DNA of 64,000 nt from Bacillota bacterium (GCA_023407175.1 JAEYMU010000035.1:255116-319115), one strand, 5' to 3'; positions 53,014 to 62,627 are shown, counted from the first letter of the stretch. The notes: generated from the letters alone by a model not told the origin. Made by a program: numbers and translations.

Positions 53014-54594
53014 ATGTACAATAAGATATGGAAAAATATCATGAAGACAAGGGACAAAGTAGGTGCGGTTGTGATGCTGGCAGCAGTATTTTGCTCCATA
53101 CTTGCACCGATAGAACCAGCAAGGGCAGAAACAGTACCGGAGGGTTATATCGCAATAGCATCACCGAAGGATTTGGCAAACATAGCAAATGATACTACGG
53201 CAGATTATTACCTGACAAAAGATATTGATATGAAGAGTTATGGGGAATGGCAGCCGTTAAAGAGCTTTTCAGGAACATTGGATGGAAATAACCATAGCAT
53301 CAGCAATTTAACAATAACTGATTCCGGTAGCGGTGAAATAGGATTGTTTGCAAGTATAGAGGGAACCTCGGAGGAAGCAGTTGTGAGCAACCTTTCCATG
53401 AAAAAGGTTGTGATTAAGACAAAGGATGCAACAGAGGTTGGGGCAATTGCAGGTTGGGTAAGGAATGCAAGGATAGAGAGCTGTTATGTCAGTGGTACGA
53501 TTGAAAGCACCGGGGAGTCAGTAAATAACCTGTGTGTGGGAGGAATTGCCGGAAGCATTGGAAGCAATACCGTAATTAGTGAATGCGTGAATACTGCGGA
53601 TGTATTGGGTTCTTTTAATAAAAGCAGCACGGACGGTTCCTATCGACCAATCACAGTATATAGCCAGGCTCGTTGCTATGCAGGGGGGATTGTAGGACAG
53701 CTGTCACATAACCTTGATGCGGTGGAAGCTACCATTAAAATATCAGAATGCTACAATAAAGGAAAGATAGTGGCAAATGTGGTTACCAGTGCCAATGCTA
53801 CAGCATTCTATTCACAAGCGAAAGCAACAGCAGAGGCATACGCATATACAGGAGGCATTTGCGGTGGCGAAATGCTGGCATCCCAAGGGAATATGACTAA
53901 AATTAATAATTCCTTTAATACCGGAACAGTTGGAAGTTATGCAATGGCGACGGCAAAAACAGCTTATATCGCATACAGGGACAGATATCAAATCTCTAAA
54001 ATGGAAAGTGCGGTAGGAGGAATTGCCGGATATCTGTCTGGTGCAGAAATAGAAAATGTGTACTCCAGCGGAAAAGTAGAACTGAACGGGAATTGTGGTG
54101 GTATTATAGGGAAGATGGACAGTGCCGTAAGCTTAGAGAACTGCTATTTCCTTTCTGACAAGAAGAAAGATATCAATGCAATTCTGGGCGGTGCAGGGAA
54201 TATAGAAGTAGGCGGCTGGAAGGCATTGGGCAGTGATGGCATGAAAAAGGAAAGCAATTATACGGACTGGGATTTTAAACAGACATGGGTCAGAAATTCG
54301 GCTGTAAACAATGGATATCCGGTATTGAGCTTTAGCACACCGCTGTTCCAGCTGGCAAAGCCTACGGTAAGCGTGAAGGCTGGAACCTATAGAAAAAAAA
54401 TAGCATTGAAGCTCCAGTCTACAGCAGAAGGGGCAGTAATCTATTACACCACGGACGGGACTGTACCGACAGCGGCATCTAAAAAATATACAAAGCCGAT
54501 CAGTATCAGTAAATCAACAACCGTTAAGGCAATTGTCGTATGCGGTAATTTTAAAAACAGTCCGGTGACAACGGCAAAGTATGTCGTTAAGTAG
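53014..54594 (+). CDS. Secreted GLUG-repeat protein with C-terminal chitobiase-type domain
   Basis: The 526-residue protein begins with a signal peptide (about residues 1-38, ending ARA). It contains GLUG-type repeats such as GTLDGNNHSISNL and GGIAGYLSGAEIENVYSSGKV. The C-terminal ~80 residues are a CHB_HEX_C_1-type domain with IYYTTDGTVPT. These are adhesin-like modules. ATG 53014 follows GGGAGG; the frame extends upstream to 52936 without one. Confidence 0.8.
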   Translation: MYNKIWKNIMKTRDKVGAVVMLAAVFCSILAPIEPARAETVPEGYIAIASPKDLANIANDTTADYYLTKDIDMKSYGEWQPLKSFSGTLDGNNHSISNLTITDSGSGEIGLFASIEGTSEEAVVSNLSMKKVVIKTKDATEVGAIAGWVRNARIESCYVSGTIESTGESVNNLCVGGIAGSIGSNTVISECVNTADVLGSFNKSSTDGSYRPITVYSQARCYAGGIVGQLSHNLDAVEATIKISECYNKGKIVANVVTSANATAFYSQAKATAEAYAYTGGICGGEMLASQGNMTKINNSFNTGTVGSYAMATAKTAYIAYRDRYQISKMESAVGGIAGYLSGAEIENVYSSGKVELNGNCGGIIGKMDSAVSLENCYFLSDKKKDINAILGGAGNIEVGGWKALGSDGMKKESNYTDWDFKQTWVRNSAVNNGYPVLSFSTPLFQLAKPTVSVKAGTYRKKIALKLQSTAEGAVIYYTTDGTVPTAASKKYTKPISISKSTTVKAIVVCGNFKNSPVTTAKYVVK

Positions 54595-54723
54595 CCTGTT
54601 TGCAGAAGCAGATAGCAAGGTATACGAAACAGGATGACCAGACAGCGGTGGTTAATAAATGGACAGCATGGGAAGACAGGAAAAAGAGGCGATATAGATT
54701 TGTATGATTGATGGAGGAATGAT

Positions 54724-56376
54724 ATGGGGCATAAGAGAACAAGTACATACATTATCAATATCATGGCAACTGCATTGCTATTGCTGGTAATGATTTCTTT
54801 TCCGGGTACGGATGCTGATGCAGCGGTAAAGAAAAGCATAACGTGGGATATAACGATTGAAAATGGTGAACTATCTGAAACATTAACTTACCGCAGAGTT
54901 GATTATAAGATAACCTCGGACAGCGGTGAAGCTCTCGCAATAGAGATGCTTGTCTTTGATGATGAAAGCGGTATCTATTGGAAAGACACAAAGGAAGGAA
55001 AAAAGCTGTATAAAAAAGTAGGGGAAATTGATTATTACATTAATCTGCGTGGCTATATAAGTCTTAATAATGACATTTACTGCACGGTTGAAAATGAAGA
55101 ACTTGAATCGGTGCAGTACCAAGGGTTTAAAGTAATGTATGGTATGTCACGAGCCACTGAAAATGACTGGCTCTACTTTAATGAGAATGGAAAATTGCAG
55201 GGAAATGTCAGGGTTCATAATCTGTTTGATGTAGATAGCAGTGGTGTTTATATTTATAAAGAAAGTGAATTGTATAACGACATTAAAAAGGCAGAAATTG
55301 CATGGAGTATGTACAAATACGATTCCGGTAACTTTGCCAAGGAAGTGAAGGCAGAGGGGTGGAGCGATAAGAAAATTAAGAAATACATTGAGGATATAAG
55401 GAAGACTGTTGAGGTAACCTATCGCGACTACAGGAAAAGTGATGCAGTCACCGCAATATTAAACAGGACAGGGTCAACAGAGGCAGGAGGCTGGGCTTCC
55501 TATGAGGATGCAAAATCATATGCTGACTATAGGGTCACAGGACGCTGGGAAGAAACAAAGGATGGAAAAAAGAAATACTGGTGCGACAAGGCAGTAGCGC
55601 AGATGGTTTTAGCTCCAAACTACAAACTTATAAGCAGTACCCCCTATTATGTACCGCTGGAAAAATATGATTTGGTTTCCAATGTCGTAGCCAGTAAGCA
55701 GTATCTGACGAATATGGGAGCAATGATAGGGAATAAATTCTATGCCTTTGACAAGAATGGGATATTAATAACCAACCGCTGGATTAAAGACTACCCGATA
55801 TTTGAGAAAGCAGGAAGTTCTTACGATGAGAGCTATCAGTATGTTGGCGCAGATGGCACACTGGTAACGAATGCATGGGTTAAAATGAGTGGGGTCAAAC
55901 GGCATCTGAATAAGAATGGATATATGGATACTGACAAGTGGGTAGCAGGCAAAAGCCGGGGATATTGGGTGAACAGTGATGGGAAGCTGGATACCTCCCG
56001 GACAAATGAGGAATATAAGATAGCCAGGAAGTTTGCAGAGTTTACAAAGGAATGCCCACAGTATACGGAAGTGGGAGTATGTGAGACCTTTGCCAAAAGG
56101 ATAGTAAAATATCTGTTCGGCAGTAAGGCAAAAGGAAAGACTTATAAGTACAGCTGGGATAAAATCAGGGTGGGGGATACGATATCCTTTATCAATAATG
56201 GCTATGCTCATATCGGTGTTGTTATGGCAAAGAATGAAGAAAGGCTCACTTTGGCGGATTCTAACCAGAGCGGTGATAAATTAGCCTATTATCAGCGTAA
56301 TGGGCTATATAAATCCCTGTTGGATGAAAACGGAGATAAGAACACCAAGAACTTTGAATTTACAACCTATTATTGA
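54724..56376 (+). CDS. Secreted cell-wall-binding protein with CHAP-like C-terminal domain
   Basis: The 550-residue protein has a signal peptide (about residues 1-33). Choline-binding-like repeats such as GTLVTNAWVKM with LNKNGYMDTDKWV lie near residues 365-425. The C-terminal domain has a conserved Cys in VGVCETFAKR and His in YAHIGVVM, in the order of CHAP/NlpC-type cysteine hydrolases. It could anchor to and cut peptidoglycan. Asn/Asp completing the site is not certain. Confidence 0.7.
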   Translation: MGHKRTSTYIINIMATALLLLVMISFPGTDADAAVKKSITWDITIENGELSETLTYRRVDYKITSDSGEALAIEMLVFDDESGIYWKDTKEGKKLYKKVGEIDYYINLRGYISLNNDIYCTVENEELESVQYQGFKVMYGMSRATENDWLYFNENGKLQGNVRVHNLFDVDSSGVYIYKESELYNDIKKAEIAWSMYKYDSGNFAKEVKAEGWSDKKIKKYIEDIRKTVEVTYRDYRKSDAVTAILNRTGSTEAGGWASYEDAKSYADYRVTGRWEETKDGKKKYWCDKAVAQMVLAPNYKLISSTPYYVPLEKYDLVSNVVASKQYLTNMGAMIGNKFYAFDKNGILITNRWIKDYPIFEKAGSSYDESYQYVGADGTLVTNAWVKMSGVKRHLNKNGYMDTDKWVAGKSRGYWVNSDGKLDTSRTNEEYKIARKFAEFTKECPQYTEVGVCETFAKRIVKYLFGSKAKGKTYKYSWDKIRVGDTISFINNGYAHIGVVMAKNEERLTLADSNQSGDKLAYYQRNGLYKSLLDENGDKNTKNFEFTTYY

Positions 56377-56477
56377 CCGCATTGCAGGATAAAATGCTTA
56401 TACAGCTACAGTGTCTGATTATTTAGCGGTGTAACTGTATAGGCATATTAATTTATAACTTGATTGGAGAACCTATC

Positions 56478-57671
56478 ATGGGTAAATGGAGCAAGGATAG
56501 TATGATAAAAGCTGCTGTGCTGGCAGGTGGTATTGCAGTAATATTAATTACAATAACGGTAATCAGAGCAGTTCAGAATGACAAAGCAATGAAAAATGTA
56601 GAAGCTGGTGCTACTATTACTGTGACCGAGGCACCTGTGGAGGATCCGGTAGAAGAACCTACAGTAACACCGGTTACAAGGCAGGTGAGTGAGGGTGAGA
56701 AGATTGAAATTGCCGACATCATGCAAATGGTATTAAACATCAGATACCGTGGGGAATACACTCAGGAAGATAAAGCTTACATAAAGGATAACTTCACGGA
56801 AGATAGTTATAAAATGATAGATGATTTTTATTCCGATATTTCCGAGGGCATAGAAGATACTAGTTATGTAAATGTAGAAGCTCTTTATCAGGAGGCAAAG
56901 AAAAAGCTTGAGAAGGAACAGCAAAGAGTTAAAAATTACAAGTATGATACCTATGAGGACTACCTGCATGGGGAGTATCCACAGTTTTATGAAGAGGATA
57001 ACGATAGTGTGTCCGGGGATATACCGGATTGGTATTATGACATACAGTCAAGCTATGAGTACGGCGATGTAAAGTGGGATGGATGCACTGCTGAACAGGC
57101 GAAGGAAAATGGAACCTTAGAATATTATTTTGATACCGTTTATCCTGACAAATATGGGATATCTGCTGAAAATAGGGAGTTTGATTATGAAGTATGGGAG
57201 AAGCAGCAGAATAAGAAGGATGTAACAGAGGAAGTACCCTTACCAAAGGAGGAATGGGAGGATACCTATAAAAAAGCGGATGTGCCTAAGTATATATACG
57301 ATTCTGATGCAGTTAAAATAAATGAACAGGGGGAACATATCGTATATAGCAGCAGTTTCCCGGAGAGCCAGTCTAAAATGACGATATACTTATCAGGATA
57401 TGAATATGAAATTACAAAGGCTGACAGTGAAGAAGTTACTGGCTGGAGTAATACAAGGGGAAAAGATTGGTATAACTTTGTGGTTTCAATATCGAGCTAT
57501 GAAGAAGCATCCATAGAGGGAAATATGGCAGATATAGAAATTGAAATAATGTCTACTGGAAAAGATAAAAACGGTAATGTTATCAGTGTAGATAACTATA
57601 TGGATTTGAGCTATACCAATGATGGCAGAATACAGCTATCTGGGTTAAGTGAGTTAAGCAGGATGGAGTAA
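56478..57671 (+). CDS. Membrane-anchored hypothetical exported protein
   Basis: The 397-residue protein has a single N-terminal transmembrane segment (about residues 10-30, AVLAGGIAVILITITVI). It is followed by a Thr/Pro/Glu-rich linker and an acidic Tyr/Asp/Glu-rich region without known family. ATG 56478 is seven nt after TTGGAGA; the in-frame TTG at 56460 is less likely. It closes the exported-protein cluster. Confidence 0.7.
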   Translation: MGKWSKDSMIKAAVLAGGIAVILITITVIRAVQNDKAMKNVEAGATITVTEAPVEDPVEEPTVTPVTRQVSEGEKIEIADIMQMVLNIRYRGEYTQEDKAYIKDNFTEDSYKMIDDFYSDISEGIEDTSYVNVEALYQEAKKKLEKEQQRVKNYKYDTYEDYLHGEYPQFYEEDNDSVSGDIPDWYYDIQSSYEYGDVKWDGCTAEQAKENGTLEYYFDTVYPDKYGISAENREFDYEVWEKQQNKKDVTEEVPLPKEEWEDTYKKADVPKYIYDSDAVKINEQGEHIVYSSSFPESQSKMTIYLSGYEYEITKADSEEVTGWSNTRGKDWYNFVVSISSYEEASIEGNMADIEIEIMSTGKDKNGNVISVDNYMDLSYTNDGRIQLSGLSELSRME

Positions 57672-57895
57672 GAACGAAGGGGAAGAAAAAACTGACAGGC
57701 AGAGAAAAGGATACTGGGGCAGTTATCGAAGAGGATATATCAGCATCATATGATTGAAGTATGTCAAAAAGTATAGTAAAAGAGAATAGCTTCCGATTAG
57801 GCTTATTTAGGATTAAAAAGTATAAAATTTATTTTTGATTATTACTCAAATGTCAGAGATAGATTTTGATAAATAAGCAGAAGGGAGCTATCGGT

Positions 57896-58540
57896 ATGGC
57901 ATATTACGGATACCACAGGGTCAGTACCAATGAGCAGGAATTAGGACGTGGCATCATGGCAATTGAAGCATATTGCAAGAATAACGGATTAGTCCTGACC
58001 AGAATTTTTACGGATAAGCAGACGGGAAAGAACTTTGACAGGGCAAGATACCGGGTACTTAAGGAGGATGTATTAAGAACTGGGGATATACTTATCATTT
58101 GTGAATTAGACAGATTAGGAAGAACAAAGACGGATACCATTCAGGAGTTAAGCTGGTTCCGTGAGAATGGGATACGTGTCATGATTTTGGAGATACCTAC
58201 CACGCTGATGGACTATAGCAGCTTTGGGAATGAGACGGCAAGGTTGCTTATGGAAATGGCAAATAATATTATGATTGAGGTCTATGCTACCATTGCACAG
58301 CAGGAAGTTGAAAAACGAGCCATGAGGCAGGCACAGGGTTATGAAGCCTTAAAACTGCGTGGAGAATGGGACAAGCTGGGGAGACCGAAACGGCTGAAGC
58401 AGGAAGAATTTGAACAGCATTATAAAAAATTCCTGAATGGAGAAATCAGGGCATTCGAATTAATCCGAACCCTGGGACTTTCTAAGGCAACCTACTATAG
58501 GTACAAGAAGCAGTATGAACTAAAAAGCAGAATAGAATAA
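57896..58540 (+). CDS. Serine resolvase/invertase-type site-specific recombinase
   Basis: The 214-residue protein has the resolvase catalytic domain with the nucleophile in YHRVSTNEQ (about residue 8), the LDRLGRTKTDTIQ loop and a C-terminal helix-turn-helix LSKATYYRY. It would recombine short sites, for example to resolve or invert DNA. ATG 57896 follows GGGAG at eight nt. A terminator follows the stop. The 225 bp before it are AT-rich with nothing recognisable. Confidence 0.88.
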   Translation: MAYYGYHRVSTNEQELGRGIMAIEAYCKNNGLVLTRIFTDKQTGKNFDRARYRVLKEDVLRTGDILIICELDRLGRTKTDTIQELSWFRENGIRVMILEIPTTLMDYSSFGNETARLLMEMANNIMIEVYATIAQQEVEKRAMRQAQGYEALKLRGEWDKLGRPKRLKQEEFEQHYKKFLNGEIRAFELIRTLGLSKATYYRYKKQYELKSRIE

Positions 58541-58549
58541 ACAGTAAAA

Positions 58550-58587
58550 ATGCCACTTGGGGGATAAGACTCCGGTGGTATTTTTTA
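58550..58587 (+). terminator. Intrinsic terminator after the resolvase gene
   Basis: ATGCCAC pairs with GTGGTAT (58550-58556 with 58575-58581), with an inner GGGG/CTCC stem, and is followed by TTTTTTATGG. Confidence 0.75.
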
Positions 58588-58684
58588 TGGTGCATTTCCC
58601 AAAAGACTATGAATTTAAGATGAGGGTCTTAAAAATATGCCTGCCGTTGAGAGATATGTAAAAAAAAGAAAGTGAGGAAAGATT

Positions 58685-58879
58685 ATGGAAAATCCAAAGC
58701 ATTACACACTGGCAGGAACTATAAAATGTAATGATTTAGTACCTGACGCAAGGGACATCATAGCGTTTCAATTGCAGGTTGAAACAGAGGGTGCATTCAG
58801 CCTGACTTCCGGTGAAGCAAAGCACATCCTGGGTCAGACATTTCTGACAATATTAAAAACAGCAAATTGGAAAGAATAG
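58685..58879 (+). CDS. Small hypothetical protein
   Basis: The 64-residue protein has no recognisable family. The ribosome site (GTGAGGAAAG) is good. It is followed by another small gene 12 bp downstream, so both are probably expressed together. Confidence 0.6.
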   Translation: MENPKHYTLAGTIKCNDLVPDARDIIAFQLQVETEGAFSLTSGEAKHILGQTFLTILKTANWKE

Positions 58880-58891
58880 GAGGAGAAAAGA

Positions 58892-59095
58892 ATGGCATCT
58901 GCAAGAGTAAAATATGTAATTGTCAGACAGGACAGCAGAACTCCGAATTTGCAGCATATTTTGTTCAATCCGTTGGACAAGGAGATTGGTAAGTTTCTGT
59001 TGGATACTAAGGCAAGCAGTTCAGAAAATGCCGAATTGGTTAAAAAGATGACAGCGGCATACAATTCGTACTTTAGCAACATATATAATTTATAA
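58892..59095 (+). CDS. Small hypothetical protein
   Basis: The 67-residue protein has a strand-helix pattern and no known family. AATAGGAGGAG lies just upstream of ATG 58892. A strong terminator follows at 59101. Confidence 0.6.
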   Translation: MASARVKYVIVRQDSRTPNLQHILFNPLDKEIGKFLLDTKASSSENAELVKKMTAAYNSYFSNIYNL

Positions 59096-59100
59096 GAACC

Positions 59101-59136
59101 GGGGGGCAGAGTGCGAAAGCATTTCTGCCCCCTTTC
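59101..59136 (+). terminator. Intrinsic terminator
   Basis: GGGGGCAGA (59102-59110) pairs perfectly with TCTGCCCCC (59124-59132), with a GTGC/GCAT inner pair, and is followed by TTTC. Confidence 0.75.
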
Positions 59137-59157
59137 ACTGTAGGGGAGGGGAAGAGA

Positions 59158-59382
59158 TTGGCAGACAGAGCGTTCAAAAGAAGAAAAAGGATTGAAATAA
59201 AGATGCATAAAAATGGGTTTCAGCATAGTGTCGAAAAAGTTTTTAAAAATTATAGTAACGGGAGCAGTGGTGAAGTTCGGGGGGATGCAGTACCCCAAAA
59301 TCCATGTACTAAAATCGGAAAAATGTATATTAGGGTAAAGTATAGGAAGAACAATGGATTAATTCGGACGATTGAAAAATAG
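59158..59382 (+). CDS. Small basic hypothetical protein
   Basis: The 74-residue protein is rich in Lys and Arg and has no known family. The start is TTG 59158, six to seven nt after a strong GGGGAGGGG site, which is the only reason to call it. The gap 59383-59549 after it holds nothing I can identify. Confidence 0.4.
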   Translation: MADRAFKRRKRIEIKMHKNGFQHSVEKVFKNYSNGSSGEVRGDAVPQNPCTKIGKMYIRVKYRKNNGLIRTIEK

Positions 59383-59549
59383 AGATGCAGTGGTCAAAAA
59401 TTTCATGTGCATTGGAGAAGCCTGGAAAAGAAAATTTAACAAGCGTTAAAATTTGAAATGGTAATGCGTAGCAGGTTAAAAGATGAGGATAAAAAAGAAG
59501 CAGTCAATTTTATGTAAAGTGTGAATGGATAGAATAGGGGGAAAGGATA

Positions 59550-60200
59550 ATGGACTATGCAGAATGTGCAGGCTACTTAAAGGATATATATAACAGGGTA
59601 AACCGGGATTGGTTTGAAGGAGAGCTTCCTGACGTTACTGTAACTGTAATGAATTGTACTGGAACTCTGGGGCACTTCTCGCTAAATGAATGCTGGTTAA
59701 AGCAAGGAAAACAATACCACGAGCTGAATGTTGCAGCAGGAGGCATTAATAGAGAAATTGAAAAAGTTACTGCAACCATCATCCATGAATCCGTACATTT
59801 GTATTGCTTTATCCATGGAATAAAAGACGTTTCCTCCAGAGGTATGTACCATAATCTGCGGTTCAAGGAAGAAGCGGAGAAGAGGGGACTGATGATATCA
59901 AAGCATCCAATTTACGGTTATACGTTGACAGAACCCAGCGAACAGCTTAAGCGGTGGTGCAAGGAGCAGGGATTACAGGATATCGACCTGGTTCGGGTAG
60001 ATACCTTCTGCTCTGATGGAAAAGGTAAGGGAGGAACGGATGGCAAGGGTATAGGTGCCAATAACGGAAGCGGTAAGCCGAAAAGAAAATCCAGCACACG
60101 TAAATATGAATGCCCGGACTGTAAAATGTCCATTCGTGCAACCCGTGCGGTAAGAATTCAGTGCATGGATTGCAAAAAACAGATGATGGAAATTTCCTGA
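59550..60200 (+). CDS. SprT-like zinc metalloprotease-fold protein
   Basis: The 216-residue protein has HESVH at residues 79-83 (HExxH) in a SprT-like domain of residues ~8-130, with LNEC upstream. A glycine- and lysine-rich linker follows (about 155-180), then a C-terminal zinc ribbon with CPDC and CMDC. SprT-like proteases act on DNA-bound proteins. It is an unusual but recurring component of integrative elements. Confidence 0.82.
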   Translation: MDYAECAGYLKDIYNRVNRDWFEGELPDVTVTVMNCTGTLGHFSLNECWLKQGKQYHELNVAAGGINREIEKVTATIIHESVHLYCFIHGIKDVSSRGMYHNLRFKEEAEKRGLMISKHPIYGYTLTEPSEQLKRWCKEQGLQDIDLVRVDTFCSDGKGKGGTDGKGIGANNGSGKPKRKSSTRKYECPDCKMSIRATRAVRIQCMDCKKQMMEIS

Positions 60201-60341
60201 TAATATTATAAGCGGTTACTATGTCTAGCTGAAATACTGGAATGCCTATAGTGTCGGTGTGGTGGAGTTTAGACTCACAGGAGTATATCGATAGGAATGA
60301 AAATAAACTTGGAGGTGCACTCCTAATGTAAGTTAATGTGT

Positions 60342-60467
60342 ATTTTTGACGAAGAGCCTTGAAAACAAGGCTATCCGTCAAAAAAATATATATTGGGTGA
60401 TAAAAAATATAGTTGGGATGTGTTTCATAAGACCGGATGGCAGTTGTAATAGCCTCCGGCTTTTTTT
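60342..60467 (+). ncRNA. Intergenic hairpins ahead of the recombinase operon
   Basis: The 453-bp gap 60201-60653 has two structures. TTTTTGACG (60343-60351) pairs with CGTCAAAAA (60376-60384), with an inner GCCTTG/CAAGGC stem and AAAA loop; A-rich sequence follows, so it is not a terminator. CCGGATGGC (60433-60441) pairs with GCCTCCGG (60452-60459) with one bulge and is followed by CTTTTTTTATT, an intrinsic terminator. GAACTAAGTACTT lies at 60585-60597. No gene is seen before the small ORF at 60654. Confidence 0.5.
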
Positions 60468-60653
60468 ATTTGGGAAGCGACAGGGAAAAGTATTAGGTAA
60501 TTGTCCATAAAGAAAATACGGCATTTTTGGATAAGTACTACACAGGCAAATGATTGATTTAGCGTTACAATCTATGCTGATTTTGAACTAAGTACTTCCG
60601 AGGGTGATATCGGTGCTGTGACGGTATTACTTTTAGAAAGGAAGATACTGTAT

Positions 60654-60797
60654 ATGGCAGAAACAGAAGAAAGAGCAGCACTGATGGAGAAGCAGGAGGC
60701 ATATGAAAGAAAGGAATTTCTAAACATTATAAGCAAAATAATACTAAGGTACAGTGAATGCATGGAAAATGATGCAACAGAAAAAGGAGGAAAATAG
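60654..60797 (+). CDS. 47-residue small protein coupled to the large serine recombinase
   Basis: The ORF reads MAETEERAALMEKQ and continues with a helical, charged sequence to TAG 60797, one base before the recombinase ATG. AAAGGA lies upstream at 11-nt spacing. The stop-start arrangement suggests translational coupling. The function is unknown; small partners such as recombination directionality factors occur in this position but no motif is visible. Confidence 0.55.
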   Translation: MAETEERAALMEKQEAYERKEFLNIISKIILRYSECMENDATEKGGK

Positions 60798-60798
60798 G

Positions 60799-62547
60799 AT
60801 GAGACAGGAAATGGCAACCGGAGTAAATAAGGAGTATAAGACAGCGTATATGTATACGAGGGTATCTACTGCAATGCAGGTGGATGGCTATTCGTTGGAA
60901 GGGCAGGAAAGTGAAATACAGGCTTACTGTGAGTTAAATAACATTAAAATCCTGGAGAAGTTCTCAGATGAAGGAAAAAGCGGTAAAGATACTAAGGGTA
61001 GACCTCAATTTATGAAAATGCTGAAAGCTGTTGAAGAGAAAGAGGAAGTAGATTATATCGTTGTGTGGAAGCTTTCCCGATTTGGAAGAAATGCTAGGGA
61101 AGTACTGAATGCATTAGACATTATTAATCAGCATAAGTGCAACTTAATTTCTAAGGCAGATAATATAGATAGCAGTATGGTAACTGGAAAGATGCTGATA
61201 ACTTTATTATCCATTGTGGCTGAGATGGAGCGTGAAAATATCATTGAACAGACCAATAATGGAAAAAAATACAATGCTCTAAAAGGCGGATGGAATGGGG
61301 GACAGGCTCCCTATGGATACAAATTAGTAGACAAGGAGCTTGTGATTAATGAGGAGGAGGCTGAAGTGGTAAAGCGGATCTTTGAGCTATTCACGGTAGA
61401 GCAGAAGGGATACGTAGGAATAACCGGGATACTGAATCAGGAGGGAATTAAGCCGAGACAGGATAGAAGATTAGACCGTAAGGCGATGGAAGCAAAGAAT
61501 ACGGATGAGAAGATATATCTGCCGGTACAGGAAGACTGGGACAATTCAGCGGTTAAGAGAATATTAGACAACATTGTATATTGTGGTAAATTGAGATATG
61601 GCAAACTAAGCGTTGACAGAAAGGATGGAAAAGAAAAGAAGCAGAAAGGAAAAAATGAGATTATTGTAAGAGGCAGGCATAAGCCGATTATATCAGAGGC
61701 ATTATGGTATGTGGCGCATGAAAGGCGTATAGAAACTGGTGTGAAATTTAATAAATATGATATCAGTAATGATAATATTAGAAATATGCTGAATGGTATA
61801 GCAAGATGTCCTCAATGTGGCGGCCCAATGGTAGCATTTAGAGACCAGTATAAGAAAAAGAATGGAACGGTAAGTGTATATTACAATTACATCTGCGGTT
61901 ATTATAATAACCACAAGAATGGTAAGTGCAGGAAAAACGCTATAAAAGCTAAGGTTCTGGAGGATACAGTAATTAGAGAAATTAAGCGTTACATAAACAG
62001 ACCGAATGTCATGGAGGAAATTACGAAGCATTTGGGCGGTCAACTGGATACAAAGGAACTGGAAAAAGAGATAAATGCAATAGAAAAAGATTTGGAAGCT
62101 CTGGAAAAGAATGAGGAAATGCAGTATAATATTTTAAATCTGATTGGACTACCAGGGAAATATAAAAATATTAAACAGGATAAAATTCTTGCTAATATAG
62201 ATAAGCTGGCAGAACAGCGTGAACTGGTAGAAAGGCGGCTCGCAAGCAAGAGGGAAGAGCTATGGGCAGTAGAGCAAAACAGGTTAAACAGTGATACGAT
62301 ACGGCATATCCTGCAGAACTTTGAAAAGGCTTTGGAGTATGCAACGGTGGAACAACGCAAGGGATTAGTCCGAAGCCTGGTAAAGGAAGTGAAACTTGGG
62401 TTTATTGAAGGAACGGAAAAAGGAGTAGAGCCGGTATCCATGACCTTAAACTTTACAGGTGAGCAGATAGATTTAATGTGTGATAATTTTGGAGTTAAAG
62501 AATCGCACGTTGAGACCATAATCCTGTTGCAAAAGAAAAATAGTTAA
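60799..62547 (+). CDS. Large serine recombinase (integrase)
   Basis: The 582-residue protein has the resolvase catalytic domain with S23 in YTRVSTAMQ and WKLSRFGRNAREV. A recombinase domain (PF07508-type) spans residues ~150-290. A zinc beta ribbon (CPQC then CGYY and CRKN, about residues 335-380) and a coiled-coil motif toward the C-terminus follow. Such enzymes integrate elements at specific chromosomal sites without partner proteins, often at rumA-type genes. The start at 60799 is eight nt after AAGGAGG; it is the best candidate for the island integrase. Confidence 0.92.
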   Translation: MRQEMATGVNKEYKTAYMYTRVSTAMQVDGYSLEGQESEIQAYCELNNIKILEKFSDEGKSGKDTKGRPQFMKMLKAVEEKEEVDYIVVWKLSRFGRNAREVLNALDIINQHKCNLISKADNIDSSMVTGKMLITLLSIVAEMERENIIEQTNNGKKYNALKGGWNGGQAPYGYKLVDKELVINEEEAEVVKRIFELFTVEQKGYVGITGILNQEGIKPRQDRRLDRKAMEAKNTDEKIYLPVQEDWDNSAVKRILDNIVYCGKLRYGKLSVDRKDGKEKKQKGKNEIIVRGRHKPIISEALWYVAHERRIETGVKFNKYDISNDNIRNMLNGIARCPQCGGPMVAFRDQYKKKNGTVSVYYNYICGYYNNHKNGKCRKNAIKAKVLEDTVIREIKRYINRPNVMEEITKHLGGQLDTKELEKEINAIEKDLEALEKNEEMQYNILNLIGLPGKYKNIKQDKILANIDKLAEQRELVERRLASKREELWAVEQNRLNSDTIRHILQNFEKALEYATVEQRKGLVRSLVKEVKLGFIEGTEKGVEPVSMTLNFTGEQIDLMCDNFGVKESHVETIILLQKKNS

Positions 62548-62583
62548 ATTATAGGAGAGAAGTAATAGAAATTACTAGAATTG

Positions 62584-62616
62584 AGGACCTGAGAGTGAAA
62601 ACTTTCAAGTCCTTTT
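62584..62616 (+). terminator. Terminator after the large serine recombinase
   Basis: GGACCTGAGAGT pairs with ACTTTCAAGTCC with one mismatch and one G-U pair around GAAA, then CTTTTTAAT follows. Confidence 0.65.
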
Positions 62617-62627
62617 TAATAGAAAAA

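Noticed and set aside
43661..62547. Complete conjugative element
   Set aside because: No relaxase, coupling protein or type IV secretion gene is visible, so the region is called an integrative island.
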